From Pseudomonadota bacterium (GTDB lineage: Bacteria; Pseudomonadota; Gammaproteobacteria; Xanthomonadales; Rhodanobacteraceae): a DNA stretch of 5,305 bases. Both the position numbers and the translations under genes were made by a program. The stretch is taken from the NCBI GenBank assembly GCA_021787175.1, contig JAJYMF010000296.1:1-5305 (forward strand). Direction: 5' to 3'. The notes beneath the pieces were generated by a model. That model ran no database searches. It worked only from the letters and a program-made list of their open reading frames with translations, and was not told the DNA's origin. Shown in pieces: positions 1 to 5,305 of this stretch (position 1 is its first letter; each line of letters begins with the position of its first letter).

Positions 1-458
1 TGGAGAACCAGCGCGACGACCTGGTCGTGATCCTGGCCGGCTACAAGGACCGCATGGACACGTTCTTCCGCAGCAATCCGGGCATGTCCTCGCGCATCGC
101 GCACCACATCGATTTTCCCGACTACGGCGCCGACGAGCTGTTGGCGATCACCCTGCTGATGGCGACGCGGATGAACTACCGCTTCGACGACGACGGCCTG
201 CAGGCGATGCGCGACTACATCGCCCATCGCGTCGCCCAGCCGCACTTCGCCAACGCCCGCTCGATGCGCAATGCGCTCGACCGTGTGCGCCTGCGCCAGG
301 CCAACCGGTTGTTCCGGCAGGCCGTGGCAGGCACGGGCGTCGTGGCCGAGAGCGCCGATGCGCTGATGACCCTGGTGGCCGCGGACATCCGCGCCAGCCG
401 CGTGTTCCAGGACGGTCTCGGCGCGACAGCGGGCGCGAACGAAGACCCGCCGCACTGA
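1..458 (+). CDS. cbbX: CbbX, AAA+ red-type Rubisco activase (3' part; 5' end outside window)
   Basis: CbbX is a hexameric AAA+ ATPase in the cytoplasm. It remodels inhibited red-type form I Rubisco by acting on the C-terminus of the large subunit, which releases tightly bound sugar phosphates. The reading frame enters at base 3 and gives 151 visible residues before TGA at 456-458. That is about the last half of a protein family usually somewhat over 300 residues long, so the Walker A and B motifs lie upstream and cannot be checked. Visible family landmarks, numbered from the first visible codon, are DDLVVILAGYKDRM (about 5-18, the core strand after Walker B), NPGMSSRIAHHIDFPDY (about 25-41, with the arginine-finger region) and FANARSMRNALDR (about 82-94, the sensor-2 helix of the C-terminal lid). 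The C-terminal tail ends in a loose Ala/Gly-rich stretch. The gene precedes fbp by 27 bases, as expected in a red-type cbb operon. The family call is strong; only the missing N-terminal half limits it. Confidence 0.93.
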   Translation, partial: ENQRDDLVVILAGYKDRMDTFFRSNPGMSSRIAHHIDFPDYGADELLAITLLMATRMNYRFDDDGLQAMRDYIAHRVAQPHFANARSMRNALDRVRLRQANRLFRQAVAGTGVVAESADALMTLVAADIRASRVFQDGLGATAGANEDPPH

Positions 459-473
459 AGCCTTGCGAAGGAT

Positions 474-479
474 GGAGAG
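474..479 (+). promoter_or_regulatory. Ribosome binding site of fbp
   Basis: GGAGAG lies 6 bases before the ATG at 486, inside the 27-base gap after cbbX. It supports the ATG at 486 over the GTG at 479, which opens a different, arginine-rich frame. Confidence 0.7.
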
Positions 480-485
480 TGAGCC

Positions 486-1565
486 ATGCCGTACTCGCGT
501 CCGACCCTGTCGAAATTCCTGATCGAGCAGCTGCGCGGCAGCGTGCGCGAGCAGCAGCTCGCCGCGCTGCTGGTGGACGTTGCCGCGGCGGTCAAGACGA
601 TTTCCGCGATCGTCGCCAAGGGCGCGCTGGACGGACGCCACGGATCGCTGCAGTCGCACAACGTGCACGGCGAGATGCAGAAACCCCTCGATGTGCTGAC
701 CCACGAGATCTTCCTGCGCTACTGCGAGTGGGGCGGCCTGCTGGCCGGCATGGCCTCGGAGGAAATGGAGCAGCCCTGCGCGATTCCCGCCGAGTACGCG
801 CGCGGCCCCTACCTGCTGGCGTTCGATCCGCTCGACGGCTCGTCCAACATCGACGTCAACGTGGCGGTCGGTTCGATCTTCTCGGTGCTGGTGCATCCCG
901 GCAGCGAGGCGCCGGCGGCGGCTGCCGACTTCCTGCAGGCCGGCGTGCACCAGGTCGCCGCCGGCTATGCCATCTACGGGCCGAGCACGATGCTGGTGCT
1001 GACCATCGGACAGGGCACGCACGGTTTCACGCTCGACCGCGAGATCGGCAACTTCATCCTCACCCACCGCGATCTCGCGATTCCGGCCGATACCGCCGAA
1101 TTCGCGATCAATACGTCCAACGAGCGCTTCTGGGAAGCGCCGGTGCAGCGCTACGTGAGCGAGTGCAAGTCCGGCGCGAGCGGCGTGCGCGAGCGCGACT
1201 TCAACATGCGCTGGATCGCCTCGCTGGTCGCCGAGGTGCATCGCATCCTGATCCGCGGCGGCGTGTTCATGTATCCGCGCGACACCCGCGTGCCCGGCAA
1301 GCCGGGCCGGTTGCGGCAGCTCTACGAGGCCAACCCGATGGCGCTGCTGATCGAGCAGGCCGGCGGCAGTGCCAGCACCGGTTGCGAGCGCATTCTCGAC
1401 GTCGTGCCCGGCGAACTGCATCAGCGCATCGCGGTCATCCTCGGCTCGCGCAACGAAGTCGCGCGCATCGAGCGCTACCACCGCGAGCACGCGGACGGCA
1501 GCGACCGCCCCTTCGTCTCGCCGCTGTTCAACGAACGTTCGCTGCTGCGCCCCGATCCGGCCTAG
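486..1565 (+). CDS. fbp: Class I fructose-1,6-bisphosphatase (CbbF)
   Basis: This enzyme hydrolyses fructose-1,6-bisphosphate to fructose-6-phosphate and phosphate, using Mg2+, in the regeneration branch of the Calvin cycle and in gluconeogenesis. The protein is 359 residues. Clear class I FBPase motifs are ASEEME (about 90-95, metal-site acidic residues), FDPLDGSSNID (113-123, the metal and phosphate-binding signature with D114 and D117), YPRDTR (263-268) and the substrate-site signature GRLRQLYEANPMA (274-286), followed by LIEQAGGSAS. The usual Lys of the signature is Arg275 here, which the family pattern allows. The closing LGSRNEV (319-325) is also typical. The length is slightly above the E. 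coli-type enzyme and fits autotroph CbbF proteins. The ATG at 486 has a good ribosome binding site and gives a normal N-terminus. The gene sits between cbbX and prk, the classic CbbF place. In many autotrophs CbbF also acts on sedoheptulose-1,7-bisphosphate; no separate SBPase is seen here, so dual use is a reasonable inference, not shown. Confidence 0.96.
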   Translation: MPYSRPTLSKFLIEQLRGSVREQQLAALLVDVAAAVKTISAIVAKGALDGRHGSLQSHNVHGEMQKPLDVLTHEIFLRYCEWGGLLAGMASEEMEQPCAIPAEYARGPYLLAFDPLDGSSNIDVNVAVGSIFSVLVHPGSEAPAAAADFLQAGVHQVAAGYAIYGPSTMLVLTIGQGTHGFTLDREIGNFILTHRDLAIPADTAEFAINTSNERFWEAPVQRYVSECKSGASGVRERDFNMRWIASLVAEVHRILIRGGVFMYPRDTRVPGKPGRLRQLYEANPMALLIEQAGGSASTGCERILDVVPGELHQRIAVILGSRNEVARIERYHREHADGSDRPFVSPLFNERSLLRPDPA

Positions 1566-1635
1566 CGCGTGCGCTCCGGGCGTTGCGGATTCGAGCGGTA
1601 CTGAGGGATCCCGTCACTACTCAAGGGCGTGCGGC

Positions 1636-2511
1636 ATGTCCACCAAGCATCCCATCGTTGCGGTCACCGGATCATCGGGCGCCGGCACCACCACCGTGAT
1701 GCAGAGTTTCCAGCACATCTTCCGCCGCGAGGGCCTGCGCGCACAGGTGGTGGAGGGCGATTCATTCCATCGCTATGACCGCGCCGGCATGCGCCAGGTG
1801 ATGCAGGAGGCGGAACGGGCCGGCAATCGTCACTTCAGCCATTTCGGCCCCGAAGCCAATCTGTTCGACGAACTTGAGGCGCTGTTTCGCAGCTACGGCG
1901 AGAGCGGCGGCGGCAAGGTCCGCCGCTACCTGCACGACGCCGGCGAGGCCGCGCCCTTCGGGCAGAAGCCCGGCACCTTCACGCCGTGGGCCGAGGTGTC
2001 CGTCGACAGCGACCTGTTGTTCTACGAGGGCCTGCACGGCGGGGTGAAGCTGGATGGCGTCAACATCGCCGGCCACGCCGACCTGCTGATCGGCGTGGTG
2101 CCGATCCTCAATCTCGAGTGGATCCAGAAGATCAAGCGCGACCAGACCCATCGCGGCTACACCCAGGAGGCGGTCGTCGATACCATCCTGCGGCGCATGC
2201 CCGACTATGTGCGCTACATCTGCCCGCAGTTCAGCAACACGCACGTCAATTTCCAGCGCGTGCCGACGGTGGACACCTCCAATCCGTTCATCGCCCGCGA
2301 AATCCCGACGTCCGACGAGAGCCTCGTCGTGATCCGTTTCGCGCGCCCGAGGGGCATCGACTTTCCGTATCTGCTCAACATGCTGCACGACTCTTTCATG
2401 AGCCGACCCAACAGCATCGTGGTGCCGGGCGGCAAGATGGGTCTGGCGATGGAAATGATCTTCACGCCGATGATCCTGCAGTTGATGGATCGCAAGAAGC
2501 GCGCGGGCTGA
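1636..2511 (+). CDS. cbbP: Class I phosphoribulokinase (CbbP)
   Basis: Phosphoribulokinase (Prk) phosphorylates ribulose-5-phosphate with ATP to ribulose-1,5-bisphosphate, the Rubisco substrate; it is diagnostic of the Calvin cycle. The protein is 291 residues, the normal length for the proteobacterial class I enzyme, which is usually octameric and allosterically activated by NADH. The P-loop is GSSGAGTTT (12-20); lack of the usual P-loop Lys is normal for this class. The residues known to matter in the Rhodobacter sphaeroides enzyme fall at the same numbers: D42, H45 and R49 in EGDSFHRYDR, E131 in YEGLHGG, and K165, R168, D169 and R173 in QKIKRDQTHRG. The protein should therefore be active. 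The ATG at 1636 is chosen because the protein then starts directly at the P-loop domain and AAGGG lies at 1623-1627; the open frame runs further upstream only into low-complexity shadow of fbp. There is a 70-base gap after fbp, with a short palindrome GGGATCCC at 1605-1612 but no clear promoter. Also called prk or prkB. Confidence 0.97.
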   Translation: MSTKHPIVAVTGSSGAGTTTVMQSFQHIFRREGLRAQVVEGDSFHRYDRAGMRQVMQEAERAGNRHFSHFGPEANLFDELEALFRSYGESGGGKVRRYLHDAGEAAPFGQKPGTFTPWAEVSVDSDLLFYEGLHGGVKLDGVNIAGHADLLIGVVPILNLEWIQKIKRDQTHRGYTQEAVVDTILRRMPDYVRYICPQFSNTHVNFQRVPTVDTSNPFIAREIPTSDESLVVIRFARPRGIDFPYLLNMLHDSFMSRPNSIVVPGGKMGLAMEMIFTPMILQLMDRKKRAG

Positions 2512-2513
2512 GG
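2510..2513 (+). promoter_or_regulatory. Possible ribosome binding site of the small ORF
   Basis: GAGG overlaps the prk stop codon (TGA at 2509-2511) and ends 6 bases before the ATG at 2520. The spacing is good for that ATG and too tight for the in-frame ATG at 2514. Confidence 0.4.
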
Positions 2514-2519
2514 ATGATC

Positions 2520-2639
2520 ATGAACGAATCGAGCCCGCACACCCGCGGCTGTTCATCGATGCATCCGCGGCCGCCGTGCGCCGTCGGCACCGCCGCCGCA
2601 AGAGACGTGGCGACGGGCTTGTTTGCGGAGCGATCCTGA
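2520..2639 (+). CDS. Possible 39-residue small ORF between prk and gph
   Basis: This is a short reading frame of 39 codons plus stop, beginning 8 bases after the prk stop. A GAGG with 6-base spacing precedes its ATG. Its stop TGA (2637-2639) overlaps the gph start ATG (2639-2641) as TGATG, an arrangement that often couples translation of two genes. The predicted peptide begins MNESSPHTRGCSS, is rich in Ala, Arg, Pro and Ser, has two Cys (positions 11 and 20), and has no membrane segment, signal peptide or domain I recognise. The same frame runs open backwards as a shadow through prk, so the open frame alone is weak evidence in such GC-rich DNA. It may be a real small protein, a leader that sets gph translation, or chance. 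No function can be given. Confidence 0.33.
   Translation: MNESSPHTRGCSSMHPRPPCAVGTAAARDVATGLFAERS
2627..2630 (+). promoter_or_regulatory. Ribosome binding site of gph
   Basis: GGAG lies 8 bases before the ATG at 2639. It supports that start over the upstream GTG at 2576, which would add 21 mostly Arg-rich residues before the HAD domain. Confidence 0.65.
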
Positions 2640-3364
2640 TGGACCAGCCGCTGACCGCCGCGGTGGACGGCATCCTGTTCGATCTCGACGGCACCCTCGT
2701 CGATACCGTGCCGGATCTGCTGCAGGCGACCAACGACGTGCTTGCCGATCTCGGGCTGGCGCCGCTGGACGCGATACGCATCCGCGGCATGATCGGCACC
2801 GGCGAGCGCGACCTGATGCGGCAGGCGCTGGCCGCGGTGCTGCGCGAGCCGCCTGTGGAGACGCTGCTCGAGCAGGCGCATCGCGCTTTCGACAGCGCCT
2901 ATGCGCAGGCCAATGGTCGGCACTCACGGCTGTACGACGGCGTCGAATCCGGGCTGCGCCAGTTGCATGATCGCGGTCTGCCGCTGGCGGTTGTCACCAA
3001 CAAGCCGCACGCGTTCAGCGTGGCGCTGTTGCAATCGCTCGGCGTGGCCGACCGGTTCGCGGTGATCGTCGGCGGCGACAGCACGCCGCTGCGCAAGCCA
3101 CGGGCCCTGCCGCTGCTGCATGCCTGCGCGCAGCTCGGCATCGCACCCGCGGCGGCACTGATGGTCGGCGATTCGCCGATCGACGTGGCCGCGGCGCGTG
3201 CAGCGAATTGCCGCGCCGTCTGCGTGACTTACGGCTACACGCGAGGCCAGGACCCGCGCGAATTCGGCGTGCCTCTGCTGTCGCGCATCGATGCGCTGCC
3301 GGGGCTGCTGCAGACACCGTTGGCATCCGGCGCGATCGTTGCGCTCTCTTTTCCTGCTGCCTGA
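2639..3364 (+). CDS. gph: Phosphoglycolate phosphatase, HAD superfamily (Gph/CbbZ)
   Basis: This enzyme dephosphorylates 2-phosphoglycolate, the toxic product of the Rubisco oxygenase reaction, to glycolate; in cbb operons the gene is called cbbZ. The protein is 241 residues, in the family range. HAD motifs are in order: motif I FDLDGTLVDT (14-23, nucleophile D15, acid/base D17), a helical cap domain (about 25-95), motif II VVTNKP (118-123, T120), motif III Lys in RKP (K153), and motif IV VGDSPIDV (176-183, D178 and D182). The GGDS before motif III (145-148) is typical of Gph. The stretch after K153 reads KPRALPLL where Gph usually has a KPxP-type sequence, a mild oddity. The last 14 or so residues are a hydrophobic, poorly typical tail. 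The start ATG overlaps the stop of a possible small ORF, and fba follows after 16 bases. Other HAD phosphatases look similar, but the cbb context favours phosphoglycolate as substrate. Confidence 0.9.
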   Translation: MDQPLTAAVDGILFDLDGTLVDTVPDLLQATNDVLADLGLAPLDAIRIRGMIGTGERDLMRQALAAVLREPPVETLLEQAHRAFDSAYAQANGRHSRLYDGVESGLRQLHDRGLPLAVVTNKPHAFSVALLQSLGVADRFAVIVGGDSTPLRKPRALPLLHACAQLGIAPAAALMVGDSPIDVAAARAANCRAVCVTYGYTRGQDPREFGVPLLSRIDALPGLLQTPLASGAIVALSFPAA

Positions 3365-3380
3365 CCTGCGGAGCTGCACC

Positions 3381-4439
3381 ATGGCCCTGATCGCACTGCG
3401 TCAACTGCTGGATCACGCCGCCGAGCACGGTTACGGCGTGCCGGCCTTCAACATCAACAACCTCGAGCAGATCAACGCCATCATGATGGCGGCCGATGCC
3501 TGCGACGCGCCGGTGATCCTGCAGGCCTCGGCCGGAGCGCGCAAATACGCCGGCGAACCGATGCTGCGCCGGATGGTCGAGGGCGCGATCGAGATGTACC
3601 CGCACCTGCCGGTGGTGATGCACCAGGACCACGGCGCCAGCCCCGCGGTCTGCCAGGCCTCCATCCGCAGCGGCTTTTCCAGCGTGATGATGGACGGCTC
3701 GCTGCTGGCCGACATGAAAACGCCTTCGTCGTACGCCTACAACGTCGAGGTGACCCGACGCGTGGCCGAGATGGCGCATGCGGTCGGCGTCTCGGTCGAG
3801 GGCGAGCTGGGTTGTCTGGGCTCGCTCGAGACCGGGCAGGCGGGCGAGGAGGACGGCGTCGGCGCTGCCGGCACGCTGGATCACTCGCAGTTGCTGACCG
3901 ACCCCGAGCAGGCCGCCGATTTCGTCAGTCAGACCGGCGTCGACGCGCTGGCTATCGCCATCGGCACCTCGCACGGCGCCTACAAGTTCACGCGACCGCC
4001 CAGCGGCGAGATCCTGGCCATGGACCGGCTCAAGGCGATCCATGCACGGCTGCCGGACACGCATCTGGTGATGCACGGATCGAGCTCGGTGCCGCAGGAA
4101 TGGCTGGCGGTCATTCGCGAATTCGGCGGCACCATCAAGGAGACCTACGGCGTGCCGGTGGCGGAGATCGTCGAGGGCATCCGCCACGGCGTGCGCAAGG
4201 TCAACATCGACACCGACATCCGCCTGGCGATGACCGGCGCGATGCGCAGGCTGCTGATGCAGAAGCCCGAGGAATTCGATCCGCGCGCGTTTCTCAAGGC
4301 GGCGCAGGCTGCGGCCAGCGGCATCTGCAAGGAGCGCTTCGAGGCTTTCGGCTGTGCCGGACAGGCCGGCAGGATCAAGCCGCTGGCGCTGGAACGTTTC
4401 GCGCGTGCCTACGCCGAGCGCGGCGTCCGGGCCGCCTGA
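3381..4439 (+). CDS. fba: Class II fructose-bisphosphate aldolase (CbbA)
   Basis: This Zn2+-dependent aldolase condenses dihydroxyacetone phosphate with glyceraldehyde-3-phosphate to fructose-1,6-bisphosphate and, in the Calvin cycle, with erythrose-4-phosphate to sedoheptulose-1,7-bisphosphate. The protein is 352 residues, typical of the CbbA type of class II aldolase. Visible motifs are VPAFNINNLEQ (20-30), signature 1 VVMHQDHGAS (78-87, catalytic D83 and metal-ligand H84), signature 2 VEGELGCLGSLE (139-150, E140 and E142), IGTSHGAYKF (194-203, metal-ligand H198), MHGSSSVP (231-238, metal-ligand H232) and VNIDTD (274-279, substrate-phosphate binding). All expected metal and substrate residues are present. 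The ATG at 3381 follows GGAG (3370-3373) by 7 bases and begins directly at the barrel's first helix; the frame extends upstream into gph but only as unrelated sequence. It lies 16 bases after gph and 19 before the next gene, so all three are probably on one transcript. Also called cbbA or fbaA. Confidence 0.96.
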   Translation: MALIALRQLLDHAAEHGYGVPAFNINNLEQINAIMMAADACDAPVILQASAGARKYAGEPMLRRMVEGAIEMYPHLPVVMHQDHGASPAVCQASIRSGFSSVMMDGSLLADMKTPSSYAYNVEVTRRVAEMAHAVGVSVEGELGCLGSLETGQAGEEDGVGAAGTLDHSQLLTDPEQAADFVSQTGVDALAIAIGTSHGAYKFTRPPSGEILAMDRLKAIHARLPDTHLVMHGSSSVPQEWLAVIREFGGTIKETYGVPVAEIVEGIRHGVRKVNIDTDIRLAMTGAMRRLLMQKPEEFDPRAFLKAAQAAASGICKERFEAFGCAGQAGRIKPLALERFARAYAERGVRAA

Positions 4440-4458
4440 GCGGCGGGCAAGGCGATCC

Positions 4459-5016
4459 ATGGTAACGACGGCACCACCCGGCGAACTCGGCTGCAGTGCG
4501 GCTGACTTCCGCCTGCCTGATCTGGGCGGCAATCGGCTGGCTCTGGCCGACGTGCGCGGTTCCGGCGGCCTGGTCGTTGCCTTCATCTGCAACCATTGCC
4601 CCTACGTGCGCTCGGTATTGCCGCACCTCATGCGCGATGCGCGCGCGTTGCGCGAGCTGGGCATCGGCATGGTGGCGATCAACAGCAACGATGCCGAGGC
4701 CTACCCCGAGGACTCGTTGGCGAACATGCGCGAGTTCGCACGCGGGGCCGGTTTCGACTTTCCCTATCTGCACGACGAATCGCAGGACGTGGCACGCGCC
4801 TATGGAGCGGTCTGCACGCCGGACTTCTTCGGCTTCGACGCACAGCTGCGGCTGCGCTACCGCGGCCGGCTGGATGCCTCGCGCAAGGACCTCGTGGCCG
4901 ATGCGCCGCGCGAGCTGTACCAGGCGATGTGCGCGATCGCCGCCGGCCGCAGCCCGCCGACGCCGCAGTTTCCAAGCATGGGCTGTTCGATCAAGTGGAA
5001 GCCGCAGGCGCCATGA
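4459..5016 (+). CDS. Thioredoxin-fold, peroxiredoxin-like (AhpC/TSA-type) protein with CNHC motif
   Basis: A 185-residue protein of the thioredoxin superfamily that matches the peroxiredoxin-like group carrying a CNHCPYV motif. Seen in order: a peroxiredoxin-style N-terminus with ADFRLPDLGG (15-24), the core strand and CxxC motif VVAFICNHCPYV (39-50, C44 and C47), the AINSND loop (73-78), FPYLHDESQDVARAYG (101-116), the cis-proline region VCTPDFFGFD (118-127), and the family-typical end PSMGCSIKWK (172-181, C176). There is no signal peptide or membrane segment, so it is probably cytoplasmic. The exact reaction of this group is not settled; a thiol-disulfide or peroxide-related role is likely. 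The ATG at 4459 has AAGG at 4449-4452 and avoids a 35-residue Arg-rich extension overlapping fba. The 19-base gap to fba suggests co-transcription with the carbon-fixation genes, which invites, but does not prove, a link to redox control or oxidative protection of them. Confidence 0.85.
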   Translation: MVTTAPPGELGCSAADFRLPDLGGNRLALADVRGSGGLVVAFICNHCPYVRSVLPHLMRDARALRELGIGMVAINSNDAEAYPEDSLANMREFARGAGFDFPYLHDESQDVARAYGAVCTPDFFGFDAQLRLRYRGRLDASRKDLVADAPRELYQAMCAIAAGRSPPTPQFPSMGCSIKWKPQAP

Positions 5017-5045
5017 GCGCGGCACAGCCGGGCAGATGTTCAGGG

Positions 5046-5060
5046 CGGTTTGAGAAACCG
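5046..5060 (+). terminator. Small hairpin after the thioredoxin-like gene
   Basis: A perfect 6-bp inverted repeat, CGGTTT and AAACCG, has a 3-base loop (GAG) and is followed by TTT, 29 bases after the stop at 5016. The stem is short and the T run is only three, so as an intrinsic terminator it is weak alone. It may act with the hairpins just downstream. Confidence 0.35.
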
Positions 5061-5063
5061 TTT

Positions 5064-5081
5064 CGGCACAAGGACGTGCCG
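5064..5081. repeat. Second hairpin of the 3' cluster
   Basis: A perfect 6-bp inverted repeat, CGGCAC and GTGCCG, has a 6-base loop (AAGGAC). It begins three bases after the previous hairpin. No T run follows on either strand, so it is recorded as an inverted repeat that is part of a likely transcript-end structure. Confidence 0.45.
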
Positions 5082-5104
5082 CCGCGACATGCACGCAAGC
5101 TGGT

Positions 5105-5135
5105 CGCGGCAAAGGTGGCGCGGCTTTGCCGCGCC
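5105..5135. terminator. GC-rich inverted repeat, likely bidirectional terminator or 3'-end stabiliser
   Basis: A perfect 10-bp stem, CGCGGCAAAG (5105-5114) with CTTTGCCGCG (5124-5133), encloses a 9-base loop. Overlapping it is an alternative perfect 8-bp stem, GGCGCGGC (5117-5124) with GCCGCGCC (5128-5135), with a TTT loop. The two cannot form together. It lies between convergent genes, where a shared transcription end is expected. Neither strand shows a long T run right after the stem, so it may work with Rho or simply protect the 3' end from exonucleases. Confidence 0.5.
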
Positions 5136-5136
5136 C

Positions 5137-5150
5137 GTTTGCCTGCAAAC
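5137..5150. repeat. Inverted repeat GTTTGC/GCAAAC
   Basis: GTTTGC (5137-5142) and GCAAAC (5145-5150) are perfect inverted repeats separated by CT; in practice this is a 5-bp stem with a 4-base loop. The flanking GCCGCG (5128-5133) and CGCGGC (5151-5156) are also complementary, so a longer stem with a CCC bulge could form in place of the 5105-5135 hairpin. GCAAAC appears again at 5172-5177. Confidence 0.4.
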
Positions 5151-5183
5151 CGCGGCAGGACGCCCGGTTTTGCAAACTGATGT

Positions 5184-5305
5184 TCAGGAGAAGCGTTCGG
5201 AGAGCCGGTAGATCAGGTAGCCGCTCTCGCGGCGGGCGCGTTCGGCGAAATCCGCGAAGAACGAACTGATGTTGCGGAACTCCGCGACCAGGCCATCGCG
5301 ATCGT
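5184..5305 (-). CDS. Unrecognised protein, C-terminal 39 residues (5' end outside window)
   Basis: Read on the minus strand, a frame enters at the window edge and stays open for 39 residues to a TGA at 5186-5184. The visible end has the features of a folded helical C-terminus: EFRNISSFFADFAERARR, then ESGYLIYRLSERFS. Aromatic residues and charged pairs alternate as in amphipathic helices; there is no membrane-like run. The stop sits just beyond the inverted-repeat cluster, and the gene converges on the thioredoxin-like gene, which is sensible gene layout. I do not recognise the family, and with so little visible no function is offered. Chance open frames are common in DNA this GC-rich, but the non-Arg/Ala-rich composition argues for real coding. 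Confidence 0.55.
   Translation of the reverse strand, partial: DRDGLVAEFRNISSFFADFAERARRESGYLIYRLSERFS

Noticed and set aside
1566..1635. Possible promoter or operator between fbp and prk, including the palindrome GGGATCCC at 1605-1612
   Set aside because: No convincing -35/-10 pair is visible, and an 8-base palindrome is too short to call an operator without conservation data; the gap is short enough for one transcript.
1671..1695. Missing P-loop lysine in phosphoribulokinase taken as a sign of inactivation
   Set aside because: GSSGAGTT without Lys is the normal form in class I proteobacterial phosphoribulokinases, and all known catalytic residues are present at the expected positions.
479..1699. 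406-codon + strand frame opening with GTG just before fbp
   Set aside because: It overlaps all of fbp in another frame, is extremely Arg/Ala-rich and has no family features; fbp at 486 has intact signatures and a better ribosome binding site.
2576..2638. Earlier GTG start for gph
   Set aside because: It would add 21 residues beginning with an Arg/His-rich run that is not part of the HAD fold; the ATG at 2639 has GGAG at 8 bases and the protein then enters motif I at the usual distance.
4354..4458. Upstream start of the thioredoxin-like gene inside fba
   Set aside because: The 35 added residues are a shadow of the aldolase C-terminus; the ATG at 4459 has a ribosome binding site and a family-typical N-terminus.
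3015..4592. Very long open frame (525 codons) on the minus strand across gph, fba and the start of the thioredoxin-like gene
   Set aside because: It lies opposite well-supported genes with intact motifs, and its composition (rich in Arg, Ala, His, Asp and Gly) is the usual shadow of GC-rich third positions. No recognisable domain.
4375..5175. 266-codon minus-strand frame opposite the thioredoxin-like gene
   Set aside because: Antisense to a protein with clear CxxC and cis-Pro motifs, with shadow-type composition and no domain.

Overview
The window is a high-GC bacterial stretch that reads as the downstream part of a Calvin-Benson-Bassham (CBB) carbon-fixation operon. All the large genes lie on the + strand and are tightly spaced. 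Coding density, the class I (octameric-type) phosphoribulokinase, and a Rubisco activase of the CbbX family point to a chemo- or photoautotrophic proteobacterium, probably beta- or gamma-. CbbX serves red-type form I Rubisco, so red-type cbbL and cbbS are expected just upstream, outside the window. The exact taxon cannot be fixed from the sequence alone.

Layout: the C-terminal part of cbbX (1-458), then fbp/cbbF (486-1565), prk/cbbP (1636-2511), a 127-base gap holding a possible 39-residue small ORF (2520-2639), gph/cbbZ (2639-3364), class II fba/cbbA (3381-4439), and a thioredoxin-fold, peroxiredoxin-like protein (4459-5016). A gene-free stretch rich in inverted repeats (5017-5183) follows. 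The window closes with the 3' end of an unrecognised minus-strand gene (5184-5305). Both flanking genes end toward this stretch, which makes it a likely bidirectional terminator zone. No gene-free stretch exceeds 300 bases, and I see no RNA gene, mobile element, CRISPR array or convincing internal promoter.

How the genes work together: CbbX strips inhibitory sugar phosphates from Rubisco. The aldolase and fructose-1,6-bisphosphatase run the regeneration branch (the same two enzymes can also make and dephosphorylate sedoheptulose bisphosphate in many autotrophs). Phosphoribulokinase makes the Rubisco substrate RuBP, and phosphoglycolate phosphatase disposes of the 2-phosphoglycolate made when Rubisco fixes oxygen. 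The last gene encodes a probable thiol-redox protein of unknown role, possibly co-transcribed. Transketolase, phosphopentose epimerase, GAPDH and PGK genes, common in larger cbb operons, do not appear between the genes seen here.

Most of the window is a well-understood system. The parts worth a second look are the small ORF whose stop overlaps the gph start, the CxxC protein at the operon end, and the stacked, mutually exclusive hairpins after it.
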